Program-made: the position numbers and the translations under genes | Assembly (NCBI RefSeq): GCF_001411555.2 | Contig: NC_049909.1 | Coordinates: 14,876,686-14,940,685 of the forward strand | Reading direction: 5' to 3' | From: Juglans regia | Taxonomy: Eukaryota; Streptophyta; Magnoliopsida; Fagales; Juglandaceae | Length of the DNA stretch: 64,000 nucleotides | Shown: positions 1 through 12,121 of the stretch, piece after piece | Layout: each line of letters begins with the position of its first letter | How positions within the stretch are numbered: the first letter of the stretch is position 1 | The notes under the pieces: model-generated | Told to the model about the DNA's origin: nothing | What the model saw: the letters and a program-made list of their open reading frames with translations, nothing else | The model's database searches: none

Positions 1-413
1 GCAGCAATAGAGGAACGGTGAGTAGGACTCAAATGGTCATAAGAAAGAAAATTGTACAAGGGGAAACATGTACCTTTAGGAGAGACTTGCAAGGAATCCA
101 GGGATTGAGTGAAAGAAGAGATTGGCGGCATCAGACAGTGGTAGTCTTGAAAATGAATGGGGTGTTGACGTTGTTGTGTGGATCGTCAAATGATTGGAGA
201 AGGATGTATATTGTTTGCAAAATCATTATGTCCCAGTAAATCACTCTATCCAAAATCATTCTCCTATGTTATGGAAAGTTTGTATAAAATTTCTTTATAT
301 AGCTTATTATTTCCTTCTTGTAGTCTGATCATACATGATTTTTTTTTATCAAATCTTGTATATATATCCCTCTTTGGCTATCAATGAATATATGAGAAAT
401 ACACATTTTGACA

Positions 414-424
414 TGGTATCAGAG
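414..424 (+). other. Primer-binding site of the copia remnant
   Basis: TGGTATCAGAG matches the usual copia primer site, complementary to the 3' end of initiator methionine tRNA. Its position immediately after an LTR-like end in CA supports the call. Confidence 0.75.
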
Positions 425-495
425 AAATTATGATCCTGTTATTCTTGTTTTTTTTTTTTTCTCACATTGATTTGCTCTCATTCTTCCTATTTCCC

Positions 496-1440
496 ATGGT
501 AAATCCACCTCATAACCCCTTTGTGTCGGTCGAAAATTCTTCTACGACTGACCATACCATCTTCATAGTTCAAATAATCCACGAATCATTTTAGTGTCCT
601 GTTCATTAACTGGGGACAATTATTCTACTTGGAGTCGAGCCATGTGAATTAAGTGAAAAATAAATAAATAAATTGGATTTTATAGACCTAACAATTCCTA
701 GACCAGACCCAACCAAATACCCAGATGAATTTGCAATACCCAGATGCATTTGCATTGTGGCAATGATGCAATGACATGGTTCTCTCTTGGATTGTCAATT
801 CAATCGATGTCGATCTTGCCACTAGTGTTATCTACACTAATTCTGCCTCTAATGTATGGGCCAACTTGAAAGAACGATTTTCTCAAAGTAATGCTCCGCG
901 CCGTTATCAAATCCGACGGACAATTTATTCCTTATTACAAGACCAATCCTCTGTAGCAATTTATTTCAACAAGCTGAAGGGATATTGGGATGAGTTGACA
1001 TCTTATTCACCATTGCCCCCATGTAATTGTGGAGCAATGAAAACTCTCCATGATCATGATCAAGAAGAAAAATTTCTTCAATTCCTTATGAGACTCCACG
1101 ACTACTATGTTGCTGTCCGTAGACAGATTTTGCTGATGAATCATCTTTCTCCTCTTAATAGGTCTTGTGCTCTTGTCCTACAAGAAGAAAAACAACGAGA
1201 GATCACCAATTCTCTCCATAGTTCGGATGGCATGAACCTTGTTGTGAATCAATCTTTTTCGGGATCACGTTTTGCCTTAAATTCTAATGGGAATGGTCGG
1301 GGTCGTGGAAAAGGTAAAGATCGAACATGTGATCATTGTCACAAACTTGGACTACCTGGACTTTGGTCACTCCATTGACTGATGCTATCGACTACACGGT
1401 TATTCGCCAAGCCATCTTCTTCATAAATCGAACGTTAACA
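496..1440 (+). pseudogene. copia gag polyprotein, broken
   Basis: Copia-type gag with stops and frameshifts. The N-terminal stretch from ATG 496 is interrupted by stops near 590 and 640. The longest open part, 776-1378 (200 codons), carries the UBN2/Retrotran_gag core: WANLKERFSQSNAPRRYQI near residue 28, then YFNKLKGYWDEL. Next comes a Gly/Arg-rich linker and the start of a CCHC zinc knuckle (CDHC at about 1328-1339). A small indel after HKLG shifts the frame, and the rest of the knuckle (CYRLHG) reads in frame again near 1381-1400 after a stop. This protein would package element RNA; this copy cannot encode it. Confidence 0.8.
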
Positions 1441-1545
1441 TCAAATCAATTTAACGCATCATATAAAACTATATCAATTTATATATATACTTTTATGGGA
1501 GGTTGAATCAATTCTCATCCCAACTGGAATTGCTCTTCAACCAAA

Positions 1546-1743
1546 GAAAAATTCTATTCTTAAGTCTCATACACCACACACCATTCTTTTTATAATTTCT
1601 TTAATTTTATTCTCTTATCAAATGTGTGGTATATGAATTATGAATAGAATAATTCAATTATTTTAAGAATAATAAAACCAAAAAAAACTTTAAAAAAAAT
1701 AAAAAAAATTATGGTGTGTAGTATATGGACTTATGAATAGCAA
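1546..1743. mobile_element. MITE, family 1, copy 1
   Basis: About 198 bp with imperfect terminal inverted repeats of about 28 bp: the left arm at 1554-1582 reads as the reverse complement of 1713-1740, both ending in the block ACCACACACC / GGTGTGTAGT. A 15-bp direct repeat, TGCTCTTCAACCAAA, flanks it exactly at 1531-1545 and 1744-1758. That is long for a target duplication, and part of it may be shared with the element end. A second copy lies at 11917-12121. There is no coding capacity. Confidence 0.7.
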
Positions 1744-4441
1744 TGCTCTTCAACCAAATTATTTGTTAGTTGATCTGAATTAACACAACTAGTTGAATGT
1801 CTAGTAGCATCAAGTGGCCTGGCCCAACACATCAAGAAACAACCCATTTTGAACCGACATGAGTCATGATATAAGTCATTCGATCCTTTCACAACAAATA
1901 GTCATATCACTCAACTCGAAAGTGGGCTTATTATCCATCGGAGTTTACTTAGAAGTTAGAATTGACCTAAATTAGTACTAGGGTTGACTCGACATAACTC
2001 ATCTAATCCATTTAAATATGGACAGTGCTGGGCCGCTAGCGGTTACCGTTGGACATATCATTAAATAAAAAAATTAAAATATACTTTAATCTATTTTTTT
2101 TAATAATTTTTTAATATCTTTAATTTTTAAAATAAAAATACAAAAATATACAATTTCACTGACAATTACTTCTTTAATCATTAAATACAAAAATTAAAAT
2201 ACTTAATCGATAATTTTGATGAACTCTACTAACATTTTTCTAAGATTCTGCAAAAGAAAATGTTTACCGAGTTGATGCAACATTTTGTTTATTTTATTTT
2301 ATTTTTTAATATTAAAAATGAATGAAAAAAATAGACCTTACGATTGCATCGGTCAAAGGCATCAGTCCGAATACAGTGTCCTTTCTACGGAATGACAGCT
2401 AGCGCTTCTCCCTGCAAAGCAACAACTTCAACTTCTTTGCTGAGGGCATATAATTCTAAAAAAATCTATGAAACTTCTTACTATTTATATAATTTTTATA
2501 TATTATATTTTTAAAATTTTTTTATTAAACATTTAATATATAAATAATGAATAGAAGAATTAAATTATTTTAAAAGAATAAACTCAAAAAAAATTTTAAT
2601 TTTTTTAAAAAATTATAATATATAAAAGTTGAAAAGGTTGTATAACATTACTCTATAATTCTTAGTGAGTTATTCTGACTCATGAGCCTTATGAATCTAT
2701 CAATTCCACAAGTTTCGTATAAGTTTTTTATAAAAAATAATTTTTTTTTTTTATATTTTTTTATGTGAAATCTATTTTTTTATAAGAACTTATATAGTAC
2801 TTGTCTATTTAAAGATTTTACAAATCATTTCTCAATTATTATTTTATTTCAATCTGCTGGATTTATTTCAAGTTTGCGGCCCTTCCAATCATCTTAAAAT
2901 AAAGAAATACTAATCCACAAGGAAAAAAAACAAATGTAAAAAAAAAAAAAAAAAAAAAGGAAGCTTACAAATAACTTTTGAAAAAAAATTAATCATTTAT
3001 AAACTTTTAATTCTACTATGAATGGCTGATACTTAACACATATTTTTAACTTAGTGTGTACAAAATTAAAAAAGAAACACATAAAATCATAAATAAAAGA
3101 ATATGGAAACATTTGTTTGGTATCTTCTAGAAGACATATTATTAAAACATGAGAAATGATTCTTGTAATAGAGAGTGTGCAAGCGTCGTATAGTCATTTT
3201 AAAAAAAGTGAATAAATATGAGATCTATATAAAAATAAATTAATTTTTTAATAATAGATTCTATTATTTTTTAAAATAACTTTACAATATTTATACATTT
3301 TATGACAATATATAATGTACATATTACATTTTTTTTATATTTATTTTTTGGGTGGGCCAAGGATTGGCCTAGAATGTGCTGTAAAGAGTGGTAGGCCCAT
3401 AGTAGAGCTTCTTTATACTGCGTGCGTATCTTTCATTATGGATGCAAAAATTCTACCTTCATTTACTTTTATATATTTTTTGAGCATTTTATTAATATAG
3501 TTGATTGCGACATTTTTTTAATATAAAATAATTTTTTTAATCAATCATATTAATAAAATATATAAAAAATATACAAAAAAAATTGTATATAACAGAATTC
3601 TTATATATAACCTATACTAATTAGTTTTTGCTGTTAAGGCCTTCAACTCTTTTTTTAATAAATAATATTAAATACAATTATGAATTATATAAGTGTACTT
3701 TGTTTTGAAAAATAATGAGTTCTATGATTAAAATTAATTTTTTATATAAATTTTATATTTACTCATTTTTTAAAAAAAATATACGATACTTACACATTTT
3801 ATAATGACATATATATTTTTTTAAAGTCATTTTAAGAAGTAGCAATGCACTTCATGATATATTTGACCGAGTCAATGAAAATTATTTATTTCATTTTTAT
3901 TCCAATTGTTAAATGACTAATCAATGAGGTGTTAAGTTCCTTTTGTTTTTCCTCCAATCTTTAGTGTGTAAATATACAAATTATATTGAAGTCAAGGCCA
4001 AAGGCAAAGAAAAATACTATCCAATTTTGGAGTTATTATTTTTTTATTTAAATGATAAAATTTGATTTATAAGATTTAAATTTTAAAATTTATCTTTTAA
4101 ATCAAGTTATAAGGTGTAAACAATTTATTATATGTGTGCTCTATACGCCTGTTTGATAGTAAAATTTTCTCATTCTTTCTCCCTCTTTATGCCTTGGAAT
4201 CTTTCCTCTTATTTTCCTTATCTTAAACTATTAAAATTGGAAACTATCATGGACTATCAAATCCCTTCTCTTAAGATCAAACCAGTGAGATTGATAAAAA
4301 TATGGGTATATGCCATATTTTTAATGATGACACGTACCCATCATTATTTTTAACTATTTCCTTGTGGATAGTGTATAATTTAATGAATTATTCTATTCTC
4401 AATCCTTAAATATCAATTATTAAGTTTAAAAAAATTATTTT

Positions 4442-4568
4442 CATAAGTTACTATTCACTATCTCATACCATACATCTTATGAAAGACATTTCATATTTTA
4501 TGAAAAATACTTTTACACTCTATGAAAAAGTTATAAATATGGAGTGTGAGAGTGAATATTGACTTATG
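4442..4568. mobile_element. MITE, family 2, copy 1
   Basis: About 127 bp whose ends are inverted repeats: CATAAGTTACTATTCAC at the left, and CATAAGTCAATATTCAC as the reverse complement of the right end. The interior repeats the word CTATGAAAAA. A relative sits at 55406-55539 with the same organisation. No clear target duplication was found. Confidence 0.55.
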
Positions 4569-4849
4569 TATAGTAAATATTTTAATTTTAAAAATTCATA
4601 TTAAAAGTAAAAGGAAAAATAAATAGATAAAAATAAAAAATAAAAAAAATATTTTATTATTATAAAAAATGAGATAAATGATCTAATTTAAAATTTAAAT
4701 AATTAATAAAAATAAAAAATTACTTATTAGTCAAATTTTAATTGCGCGCTCCAAGGCAAGGAGCATGGCTTACAAGTTCCGATCACGTTGTACCACCGAA
4801 AATTAAAATAAATAAATAAAGTTCAGGCCACGTTGTACTTGAAGTACAT

Positions 4850-5170
4850 ACGCACGTGTGGTTACTGTAGATGAGAAACTCGAAACGGCACGGTTCGTAA
4901 TTATTACCTAAATCCGTATCCGATTTCGTAATCACATTGCTCACATATTTCATATCATATTACTGAAGGAAAAAGAAGAGAGAACCACCTGTTTCACGCC
5001 CTACACGTGTCAGCATAAGGTTCGTCCGTTACAAATATAAATAACCCCTCAAAATCTTATGCCCAATTCACTCCTCCTGATGGTAGTAGCGTTAAAAAGA
5101 CTTGGCTTTAAGTCTATTTTCACACTTATACTGTCTCTCTCTTTCTCTCACTCTCTCTCTCTCTGCGGCG
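4850..5170 (+). promoter_or_regulatory. Promoter-like region with TATA box and G-boxes
   Basis: The sequence contains two CACGTG G-box cores (4853-4858 and 5004-5009), a TATAAATA box at 5036-5043, and a CT-rich tract at 5131-5166 of the kind common in plant 5' leaders. Spacing would place transcription start near 5065-5075. Base composition becomes GC-richer downstream, unlike the surroundings. What is transcribed is unclear. Confidence 0.45.
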
Positions 5171-5520
5171 AGAGGCGAGCTTGGTTCAGTTACCGGCGGT
5201 CTCTAATTCGCTTGGTGCAGGTCGGGAACTGCTTCGCTTGCCCTTTATATGCAAACATATATCGGAATACCATTGTTTCTGCGCTTAGTAGCGTATTGAG
5301 ATTGGTTGGTTATGGTTGTGGAGGGAAATGGGCGAATTGGATCCCGCCTTGCATCAACTGAATCGGAGACCGCGGTGAAGCAGCGGTTGCATGGATCTCG
5401 CGTTTCTCGGTGGGTCGTGGTCGGATCTCAGGTCCGGATTCCTATATTTAGTAGTATGCATTTTCCCGAGAATTACAGTCGCTCAGATCCGAAGCCTCTA
5501 TATAGCTAGGAGCTTTCGGT
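5171..5520 (+). other. GC-richer leader-like segment, possible non-coding transcript or gene fragment
   Basis: Following the promoter-like region, this segment has gene-like composition but only short open frames (5059-5361 and 5306-5509) that match no family I know. Possible splice signals exist: CAG|GT near 5430, and GTGCAG near 5748 before another GC-richer stretch (5750-5810). It could be the first exon of a non-coding RNA, or the surviving 5' end of a gene whose body was lost. No downstream exon set could be assembled. Confidence 0.3.
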
Positions 5521-6832
5521 TACTATAAATAAAAAATTTTGATTTGGTAAAAGCTCAAGTGGTTTCTTAACTTTTTTATCCATTACTTGCTATTCTTATG
5601 GGTCTTATAATTTGATCGTTCATGTGGTCTTTTCAATTAATTCCTTATAGATTCGGTGTTTAAGGTGTAGACTTTTGTTGATTCTGACGTTATTGCGCTT
5701 ATACTTGTATTAATAGAAAGAGGGAAATAAGAAGACATTGGTGCAGGCAGATCCATTTGGATACCGAATTTTGGATGGGAGCTCCGTTTGTCGACGCTCC
5801 AGTCTTACATTTGTTGATTGGATTTAACCTTACAAAACAAGGAACTGATTCATACAAAAGATGGAATCGTCATATTCATAAATAGAAAAGAGAGATAATA
5901 AAAGAAAATAAAGTCTTTTCTGTTCATTTTATTTGCACCTTTGATATATTTTTATGTTTTAAAAAAAGGATAGTTGTTTTTTGAAATGAGAATTTTGGAG
6001 GCATGGATGACCACTCTTTTATCCATCTGATATATTTCATGCTGAAATTATCAAAATATCAGGTGTATCACTACGTATGGACTCTGACAGATGCTTATCT
6101 TGTACTCCTGAAGATAGTTTAAGTAGCTAAAACCTCGTTTGCATACCCCTTGCGCACTTTTTTTTTGTGCCAAAACTTTACATCTCTTTCCACTTCCCCA
6201 CATGTAGTGGACAGAAAATTTTGTACTTATATTTTTGCTCGTCTTCCTTTGTGAATTTTAACTGTTACGTTCTTTTCTTGCTCTACCAATGACATCAAAA
6301 TATATTTTTACACAGTATTCTTTCCTTTTTGTTAATTTTGGTTATAGACTGGGCTCGTGACCGCATCTAAGTTGTGCATCTTCTCAATTTTAGTTTTTCC
6401 CGCATGATTTATATACCTGTTTTTTTTTTAGAAAAAAATTCACAGATCACGGTATACAGTGCTTGTGTTTTCTTAAGTTCCATTGATCTTCTGAAAATTT
6501 CCAGCTTTAATGTACAAAAAAGTATCTTTCCTTCAATTATTGTTTCTTGATATATTTCTGTGTTTTGTTTGTTATATACATTTTTTTCTTCTGTTAAACT
6601 GGTGCTCTTGACCTCTGCTTTATATATACGATTCTTTCCTTTTAGTTCCTTTTGTATTCACCATATGGTTATGTATTTCTGTTAATTTGGAGTAAGTATT
6701 TTAAAACACAGTTTTGTATTCCCCCAAATGCTTTGAGGGAATAAGTTTAGATTCCCATCCAGATGCTGGTGTTATCTTCTGAGGAAAATATTTATTTCCC
6801 CAAAGTTGGTTTGGTACGCAATGCATCTTTCC

Positions 6833-6893
6833 TTTTTGAACCCGTAACCTCGAGGTTATGGGCCTTGAGAGCTACCAAGTTACTATACCCCAT
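6833..6893 (-). mobile_element. tRNA-like sequence, possible SINE head
   Basis: Read on the minus strand this stretch resembles a degraded tRNA. It has an A-box-like TAGTAACTTGGTAGC, a CAT in the anticodon position and a B-box-like GGTTACGGGTTC. The acceptor stem does not pair convincingly, so it is not a functional tRNA gene. A tRNA-derived SINE or tRNA relic is the better reading. No target duplication was found. Confidence 0.35.
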
Positions 6894-7048
6894 GGCAATA
6901 CTCAGTTGTCACGCCCTCTAGCACTCATTAAAGCCACTCTTTTATTTTTTGTCATATAATAATAAAATAGTGTTTCTAGATTAGCTTGTGCACTTTGCAG
7001 ACACTTTTTTTGTATACTAAGGTAATCTATCCATAATTAATCCACTGA

Positions 7049-7155
7049 ATTAGCATGCTTAGGCATTGCTCTTGTATATGTATCGTATACTTGGGCTTTT
7101 GCCTACTCTTTTGATGAATAAAAAACTTTGTTTACCGATAAAAAAAAAATAATAA
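7049..7155 (+). mobile_element. Very short LINE-like insertion with target duplication
   Basis: A 107-bp insert ending in a run of A (7139-7149 plus AAT repeats), flanked by a perfect 11-bp duplication TAATCCACTGA at 7038-7048 and 7156-7166. The interior (GTATACTTGGGCTTTTGCC ... GATGAATAAAAAAC) resembles the 3' end of plant L1 elements. It is either an extremely 5'-truncated LINE copy or a small element using the LINE tail. Confidence 0.75.
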
Positions 7156-7844
7156 TAATCCACTGAGAACAAACATAAAACTAAGACATGGCAGGCATAG
7201 GGTCGGTACCTTCTCACGAATTCTTAAATACATTGTATTAAATTCACATGTCCCAAAAGCTTAATTTGATGAGTAGATGTATATTTAATAATTTAATTTA
7301 TATGCTAACACTCTGGGATGAAGAACCTTCTTATAAAAAATGAAGAACCTTCCTTCTTTGTGCTTGAGCAGGATATTTGTCCTCTATATAGCTTTAAGTT
7401 GTTAAGGCTATATGCTGCATCATCCTAATCATTGTTGTGGCTAAATTATGTATCTTATATGTTCCTGTTCTCATTCTCATTCTATACATGTATGAACCTT
7501 TTTTTTGCCCCTTATCCCCACAATCCATGGGATGCCTGGTCTAGGTTGGTACGGATTTTCAGATCATGGTTTTCTATCTTGAGACTTGTTCTATTGAAAC
7601 TTTGAATGCGGCTTCAACTCATATGTTTGGCCCTAACTGTTTCCGATTGGGTATGTAGCTTGATAGAAGATATTTCTCTCCAATTATGAGCTTCTTATTA
7701 TTACTATGCAAGTACTTTAAAAAAAAAAAATTATTACTATGCAAGATGAACAATTATATTTTACAGCACTCTCAACTATCACTATTTGTGCGGGTCCATG
7801 CTTGGTTTAATTGAGCATCTCAACAGTCACAAGTGGGGACGTTA

Positions 7845-8012
7845 ATGGGATTAATTCCTGTTATTGTAACATGGGGACTGTGGAAGAGGAGATCTACAGC
7901 TCGGATGATGGGTAAATATGAGAATTTGGGAGTGGTTCGGAATTCAGTTAAATACAAAGTTATCACTCGGCCAGCTAATACACAACCCAAGCTGCAGTTT
8001 ACCCCTCTTTAA
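7845..8012 (+). pseudogene. LINE-type reverse-transcriptase C-terminal fragment
   Basis: A 55-codon open frame from ATG 7845 to TAA 8010-8012. Its sequence (IPVIVTWGLWKRRSTARM, then KYENLGVV) resembles the segment between the zf-RVT region and the RNase H domain of plant non-LTR retrotransposon proteins, where a TW.LWK.R..ARMEG pattern is common. No flanking RT or RNase H motif is readable, so this is a small relic. The assignment rests on pattern memory. Confidence 0.4.
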
Positions 8013-10144
8013 GATCTAACTGTTGACATGGATAAACAATAATAAGCAGCACATCAAAATCAATCTTTATGGTTGGATCTTGGGGAGGGGGTGGTGGTGG
8101 GGGTTTGGAAAAAAGTGGTAGTTGGAGGGGTTAAAGTGATGACGTTGGTAGTTTGTGATCATTTTGCAATATTGCAAAATGAGTGGTAGTTTGAGGGGGT
8201 TAGTTGTAGTTTGCTCTATATTTTTTCTTCATGAACAGAGTCTGGAAGTCCATAGGCTTTGCGATTGATTTCCTGAGGATAAGACATGTTAGACAACCCA
8301 ATTGGTACGGTTTGGATGGTTAGATCTTAAAAGCGACCACGCTTCCTATCAATTGTTGCAGAGACAATGGTGTAGGTGGCAGAATTGCAGATCTTTCGTT
8401 TATGCTTTAGGTAAGATTTAGATCAATTGGTTTGCATATCTTCTTTCGGTGAATCATATGATGTGGCCTGAATGTCTTGATAATACCTTATACAGAAGGT
8501 TTAATCTATATTTCAACAATTGGAACTGCTTTTTGAACTTTTGCATCATTCTTATCTATCGGAGGCAGTGTTATATGCTGCCTGCTAGGCCTAGGGATTC
8601 CTATGATGTTTCTACTTAACTTGCTTTATGACATTCCTACTAGAGCATGAAGCATTCCTTATTTAAAGTCTTCGTCTTAACTGTCTGTGTGTACGTGCAT
8701 GCATACTTCTTTATACCTTTTCACTGAAATATCCTTAAATAGCCAATGATTTTACGAGCTGCTTTAACTTCTCAGCATATTTAAACAAGATTGTTACAGT
8801 TTGTTTCTTTTTATATTGATGAACACATGTCCCCACAGTTCATATCCTAACTTTTTTTATGAGCCACTGTTCATGTTCTAACTTGTCGTGCTTCCGTGGG
8901 GAGTAATGTTCCTTTTCTAGGAAAAAACGGTGACTTGATGGGTTGTCAACTTATCTCGCATCAAATACCAAACCTCTATGCCCTAAGAATTTTTCTGAAT
9001 TTCTGCTTTAGAAAACTACAGAGGCAACAACAATTTCAATATGACATGTCCTTTCGTTTTAATTACTTTCTTCATGACAAAGGGAACCATGTCGGATATT
9101 TTTTCCCCAGTCTATCAATATCAAGTGGGAAAAAGCCTTCTTAGTCAAATTTGTCTGATCATCACGCATAACTCTTGCTTAAATTGTCAATATCTTTTTC
9201 TATCTTCTTACCTAAGTTCCTTTTTGGATTCAACTTGTCAACCCAACTTTTTCTCTCTTTTCATGATAACTGTGCTGGTAGTTCTTTCCCCCACGGTATC
9301 GTGGGTGTTTATTCAGTTTTCCTTTTCATTCTTCCTTTTCAGGAAGCTCTTAAAAAGTTGCAGGATATCTCTCTGTCCTACTCTGGTTTGATTGATAGAT
9401 TATAATTATATACTTTCTTGGAGTGTATTAAGCTTGACTAATATACTAGCTGTAAATTACAGAAAAAACTAAATAACAAAACTAGACTCAAAATAAGGAA
9501 GAAAAAAACTCTTTAGGAGACGACTCTGGGATGACAGTTATGGTATATAAGTTCTGCAGGGAATATGGATACCGTCTCAAATTTATTTGGTCTATATGCA
9601 TCCTCGGCCTCTTTCGGGCCATGCCAATGAAAGCGGTCTTTCCTTATTGCTAAACAAATAGGGAAAAACTGCGGATGGTTGGATTTGTGGTTTGATTGTA
9701 CTGCTGACTTGTTCGATCTTTTGGGAATGTTTTATGGAATACAAATTTTAACTAAAAAGTTCCTTTCTTTTGCAATCTGAACAGATGGATTAGTTGATTT
9801 ATATCCCGGTATCTGTACAAACCTTACCCTGACCCTAACTAGTGCCTCCCGTTGTTTCACTTTGTTGTTTTCTCATGCCAGATCATGTGTGATTTTTCTG
9901 ATAATATGCTGGAAGAAGTTGTGCAGAATCTTTGTGCCAGATATTTGTTCTAGAAAATGATGCTGTTGAAAACGATGGCAATTTTTTCTTCGAATCCTGA
10001 AGTTTGACATTTGAATGATGTGTCGGGACCATGGGAAGAATTTTCAGGGCACATAGAAAAAAGGAAAGAACTATAAAAGAGAGAGAATCTATCGTGCACT
10101 AGGGGAGAAAAATGGTTTCTTGAACGTCATGTGTGCAGGTGAGC

Positions 10145-10280
10145 TGGTTTGGATTGGGAGATATCTTATTACTATTCACAAATTTCAAATTTTAACTTAT
10201 AAATTTCATTACTATTCACAAATCATCTCAATTTGTCTCGTCTCGTCTCGTCTCATCTCAAAATCCAAGAATCCAAACAG
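10145..10280. mobile_element. MITE, GTTTGGAT family, copy 1
   Basis: Ends are inverted repeats: GTTTGGATTGGGAGAT at the left and a TCTCA...ATCCAAAC motif at the right. Inside, the word TCTCGTCTCGTCTCGTCTCA repeats at 10238-10257 and ATTACTATTCACAAAT occurs twice. Three weaker relatives follow within 2.5 kb. Confidence 0.6.
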
Positions 10281-10765
10281 GGTAATATATGTATATCATT
10301 ATCGGAAATGCTTAGGAGTTGTGGTCCTTGAGGATCTAGGCTTCAGCTTCAAACCAAGGCCTTCAATCGAATAGACTGTGTTATTTGGAAAAGTTTGGTT
10401 TTTGCATTCAAATTTAGATTGTGTGTGGAGTGTGGACCATACTCTTTATTGACATGAGCATGGGTGGTAAGAAACAAAAAAGAGGGTTTTACTGCATTCA
10501 TGGTTGTACGTTGTAGAGAGGATTCCTTGTGATGCCAATTTCAGACATTCTGTAATTCCATTTTCCTTTATCTGGAATTTCTTTTAGTTTTTCCTAAAAA
10601 ACAAATACACAGAGATGTATGAGATTCGTGTGGAAGATGTTGATTCGGATTCAAATCCTCTAGAATTTGTCTGAGCCATTTGTTTAGAACAGAAGAGATA
10701 GATACCTCTATAACATCTATTGAACATTAGTTTCTGTCCACAAACCGTACGTAGAGCACACTTAC

Positions 10766-10935
10766 CCCATTCGATTCATTTCATTATTATAATTTTATTA
10801 AATTTTCATATAAAATATAATAAATTATTCAATTAATTCAAATTTTAAAATAAGAATAATATTAAAAAATAATATTTTATTAAACTTTTATCTAAAATTA
10901 TCTTATCTCGTTTCATTATTTAAACGAGGTCTTAG
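10766..10935. mobile_element. MITE, GTTTGGAT family, copy 2 (diverged)
   Basis: AT-rich core with ATATAAAATATAATAAATTATTCAATT-like composition shared with the copies at 11648 and 12466, and a right end reading CTCGTTTCATTATTTAAACGA. Boundaries are approximate. Assigned by similarity to the neighbouring copies. Confidence 0.45.
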
Positions 10936-11647
10936 TAAAATATTTATATAACATAATTTAATTTGAAAGAAAATTTTTAAAACATAAATTTTATAAATTA
11001 AATTTTATTATTTAAATAATATGAATCTACACCCTACTCGTTTAGTACATATTGTGCACTGAAATTGTTAGTTGAGTAGTGTTATATATATTTATAATTT
11101 TATTTATAATATTTATTTCATTAATTTTTTTAAAAAATTTAAATTTTATGAATTTTAACATATGAATAATTAATATATAGAGAAATAATAATTTTTTTTT
11201 TATAATTTTTTTTTAAATACATTTAAATTTGACTATGGATTGATCCAATTCTTATTAGACGTGGAATATTCCACGTTTACCGATGTGGAATACATATCCT
11301 GTCTTGCCCCTACCCCATTGTATCAGAGTATGTCTTACATACCACCTTCCATCATCACATGCCCATGTGGACCAGTCAATCCCATCCACACCCATCGCTG
11401 AAAACCATCAATTGTTTTTATAATCTTTTTAAAATTCTATTAGATGGAGGAGGATTTCAGATTTCTTCAAATTTCATTGATTATTCTCCAATTATTATTA
11501 TTATTATTTTTATCACATTAGCATTGCATGGCTTTAAAATTGAAATACAATGTGCTAAACATGATACAATAATGAAACAATAAAATAGGGATATGAGTCA
11601 TGTGATTATAATTTATGGGATTTGAAAATAATGGTTGAGATAAGATT

Positions 11648-11822
11648 TCGTTTGGTTCTTAAATCAATCTCGACTCATCATTATAATTTTTTCAAATTTT
11701 AATACAAAATATAATAAATAATTTAATTTTTTTAAATCTAAAAATAATAATAATATTAAAAAATAATATTATAATAATATTTTATCATCTCAACTTAACT
11801 CAATTCAATATCTAAATGCAAT
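11648..11822. mobile_element. MITE, GTTTGGAT family, copy 3 (diverged)
   Basis: The left end TCGTTTGGTTCTTAAATCAA and the right end CAATATCTAAATGCAATC form an imperfect inverted repeat. The core shares AATATAATAAATAATTTAAT and repeated AATAATATT words with copies 2 and 4. Limits are approximate. Confidence 0.45.
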
Positions 11823-11916
11823 CTAGAATTCTCAATATATATATATATATATATAAAGGGATTAGTGGGGTTAATGGCGACATGCTCCACACCGCACGGC
11901 GAAATCTATTCTGCTA

Positions 11917-12121
11917 GAAAAATTATATTCCTAAGCCTCATACACCACACACCAATCTTTTTATGATTTCTTTAATTTTATTCTCTTATTAAATATGTGG
12001 TATATGGATTATGAGTAGAATAATTTAATTATTTTAAGAATAATAAAACCAAAAAAACTTTAAAAAATTTAAAAAAAATAAAAAATTTTTGGTGTGTAGT
12101 GTATGGACTTATGAATAGCAA
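11917..12121. mobile_element. MITE, family 1, copy 2
   Basis: About 205 bp, clearly homologous along its whole length to 1546-1743, with the same terminal blocks (GAAAAATT at the left, GAATAGCAA at the right) and the same CACACACC/GGTGTGTAG inverted arms. No convincing target duplication flanks this copy. Confidence 0.7.

Larger units (their letters stand above)
200..1443 (+). mobile_element. Ty1/copia LTR retrotransposon remnant
   Basis: This is the left part of a copia element: the end of a 5' LTR (last base about 413, ending in ACA), a primer-binding site directly after it, then a broken gag. The sequence just before 413 resembles copia LTR ends. The left limit of the LTR cannot be fixed because no second LTR lies in the window, so position 200 is only nominal. 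Everything after the zinc knuckle (protease, integrase, RT, 3' LTR) is missing; AT-rich DNA follows. It is a dead fragment. Confidence 0.7.
1441..4980. other. AT-rich intergenic DNA
   Basis: No gene is supportable here. The stretch is strongly AT-rich, with a run of A at about 2939-2958. It holds two MITE-like elements listed separately (1546-1743 and 4442-4568). ORFs of 60-73 codons at 3315 and 4132 have no recognisable domain and low-complexity composition. Confidence 0.6.
5521..10140. other. Unassigned region, intron- or intergenic-like
   Basis: T-rich DNA with no supportable coding exons. It contains a tRNA-like SINE head (6833-6893), a short LINE insertion (7049-7155) and a LINE protein fragment (7845-8012). 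ORFs at 8896-9144, 9041-9391 and 9175-9405 overlap in different frames, lack domains and look random. If the 5-kb promoter is real, this may be its transcribed body. Confidence 0.5.

Noticed and set aside
6833..6893. Functional tRNA gene on the minus strand
   Set aside because: The acceptor and D stems do not pair properly; kept only as a SINE or tRNA relic.
7405..7430. Sequence resembling part of a miR172/target pairing
   Set aside because: Only a short core (ATGCTGCATCATC) matches by composition, in the wrong order for miRNA or target, and no stable precursor is apparent.
9041..9405. Overlapping open frames of 76-116 codons
   Set aside because: Phe/Leu/Ser-rich products of T-rich DNA, in competing frames, without splice or domain support.
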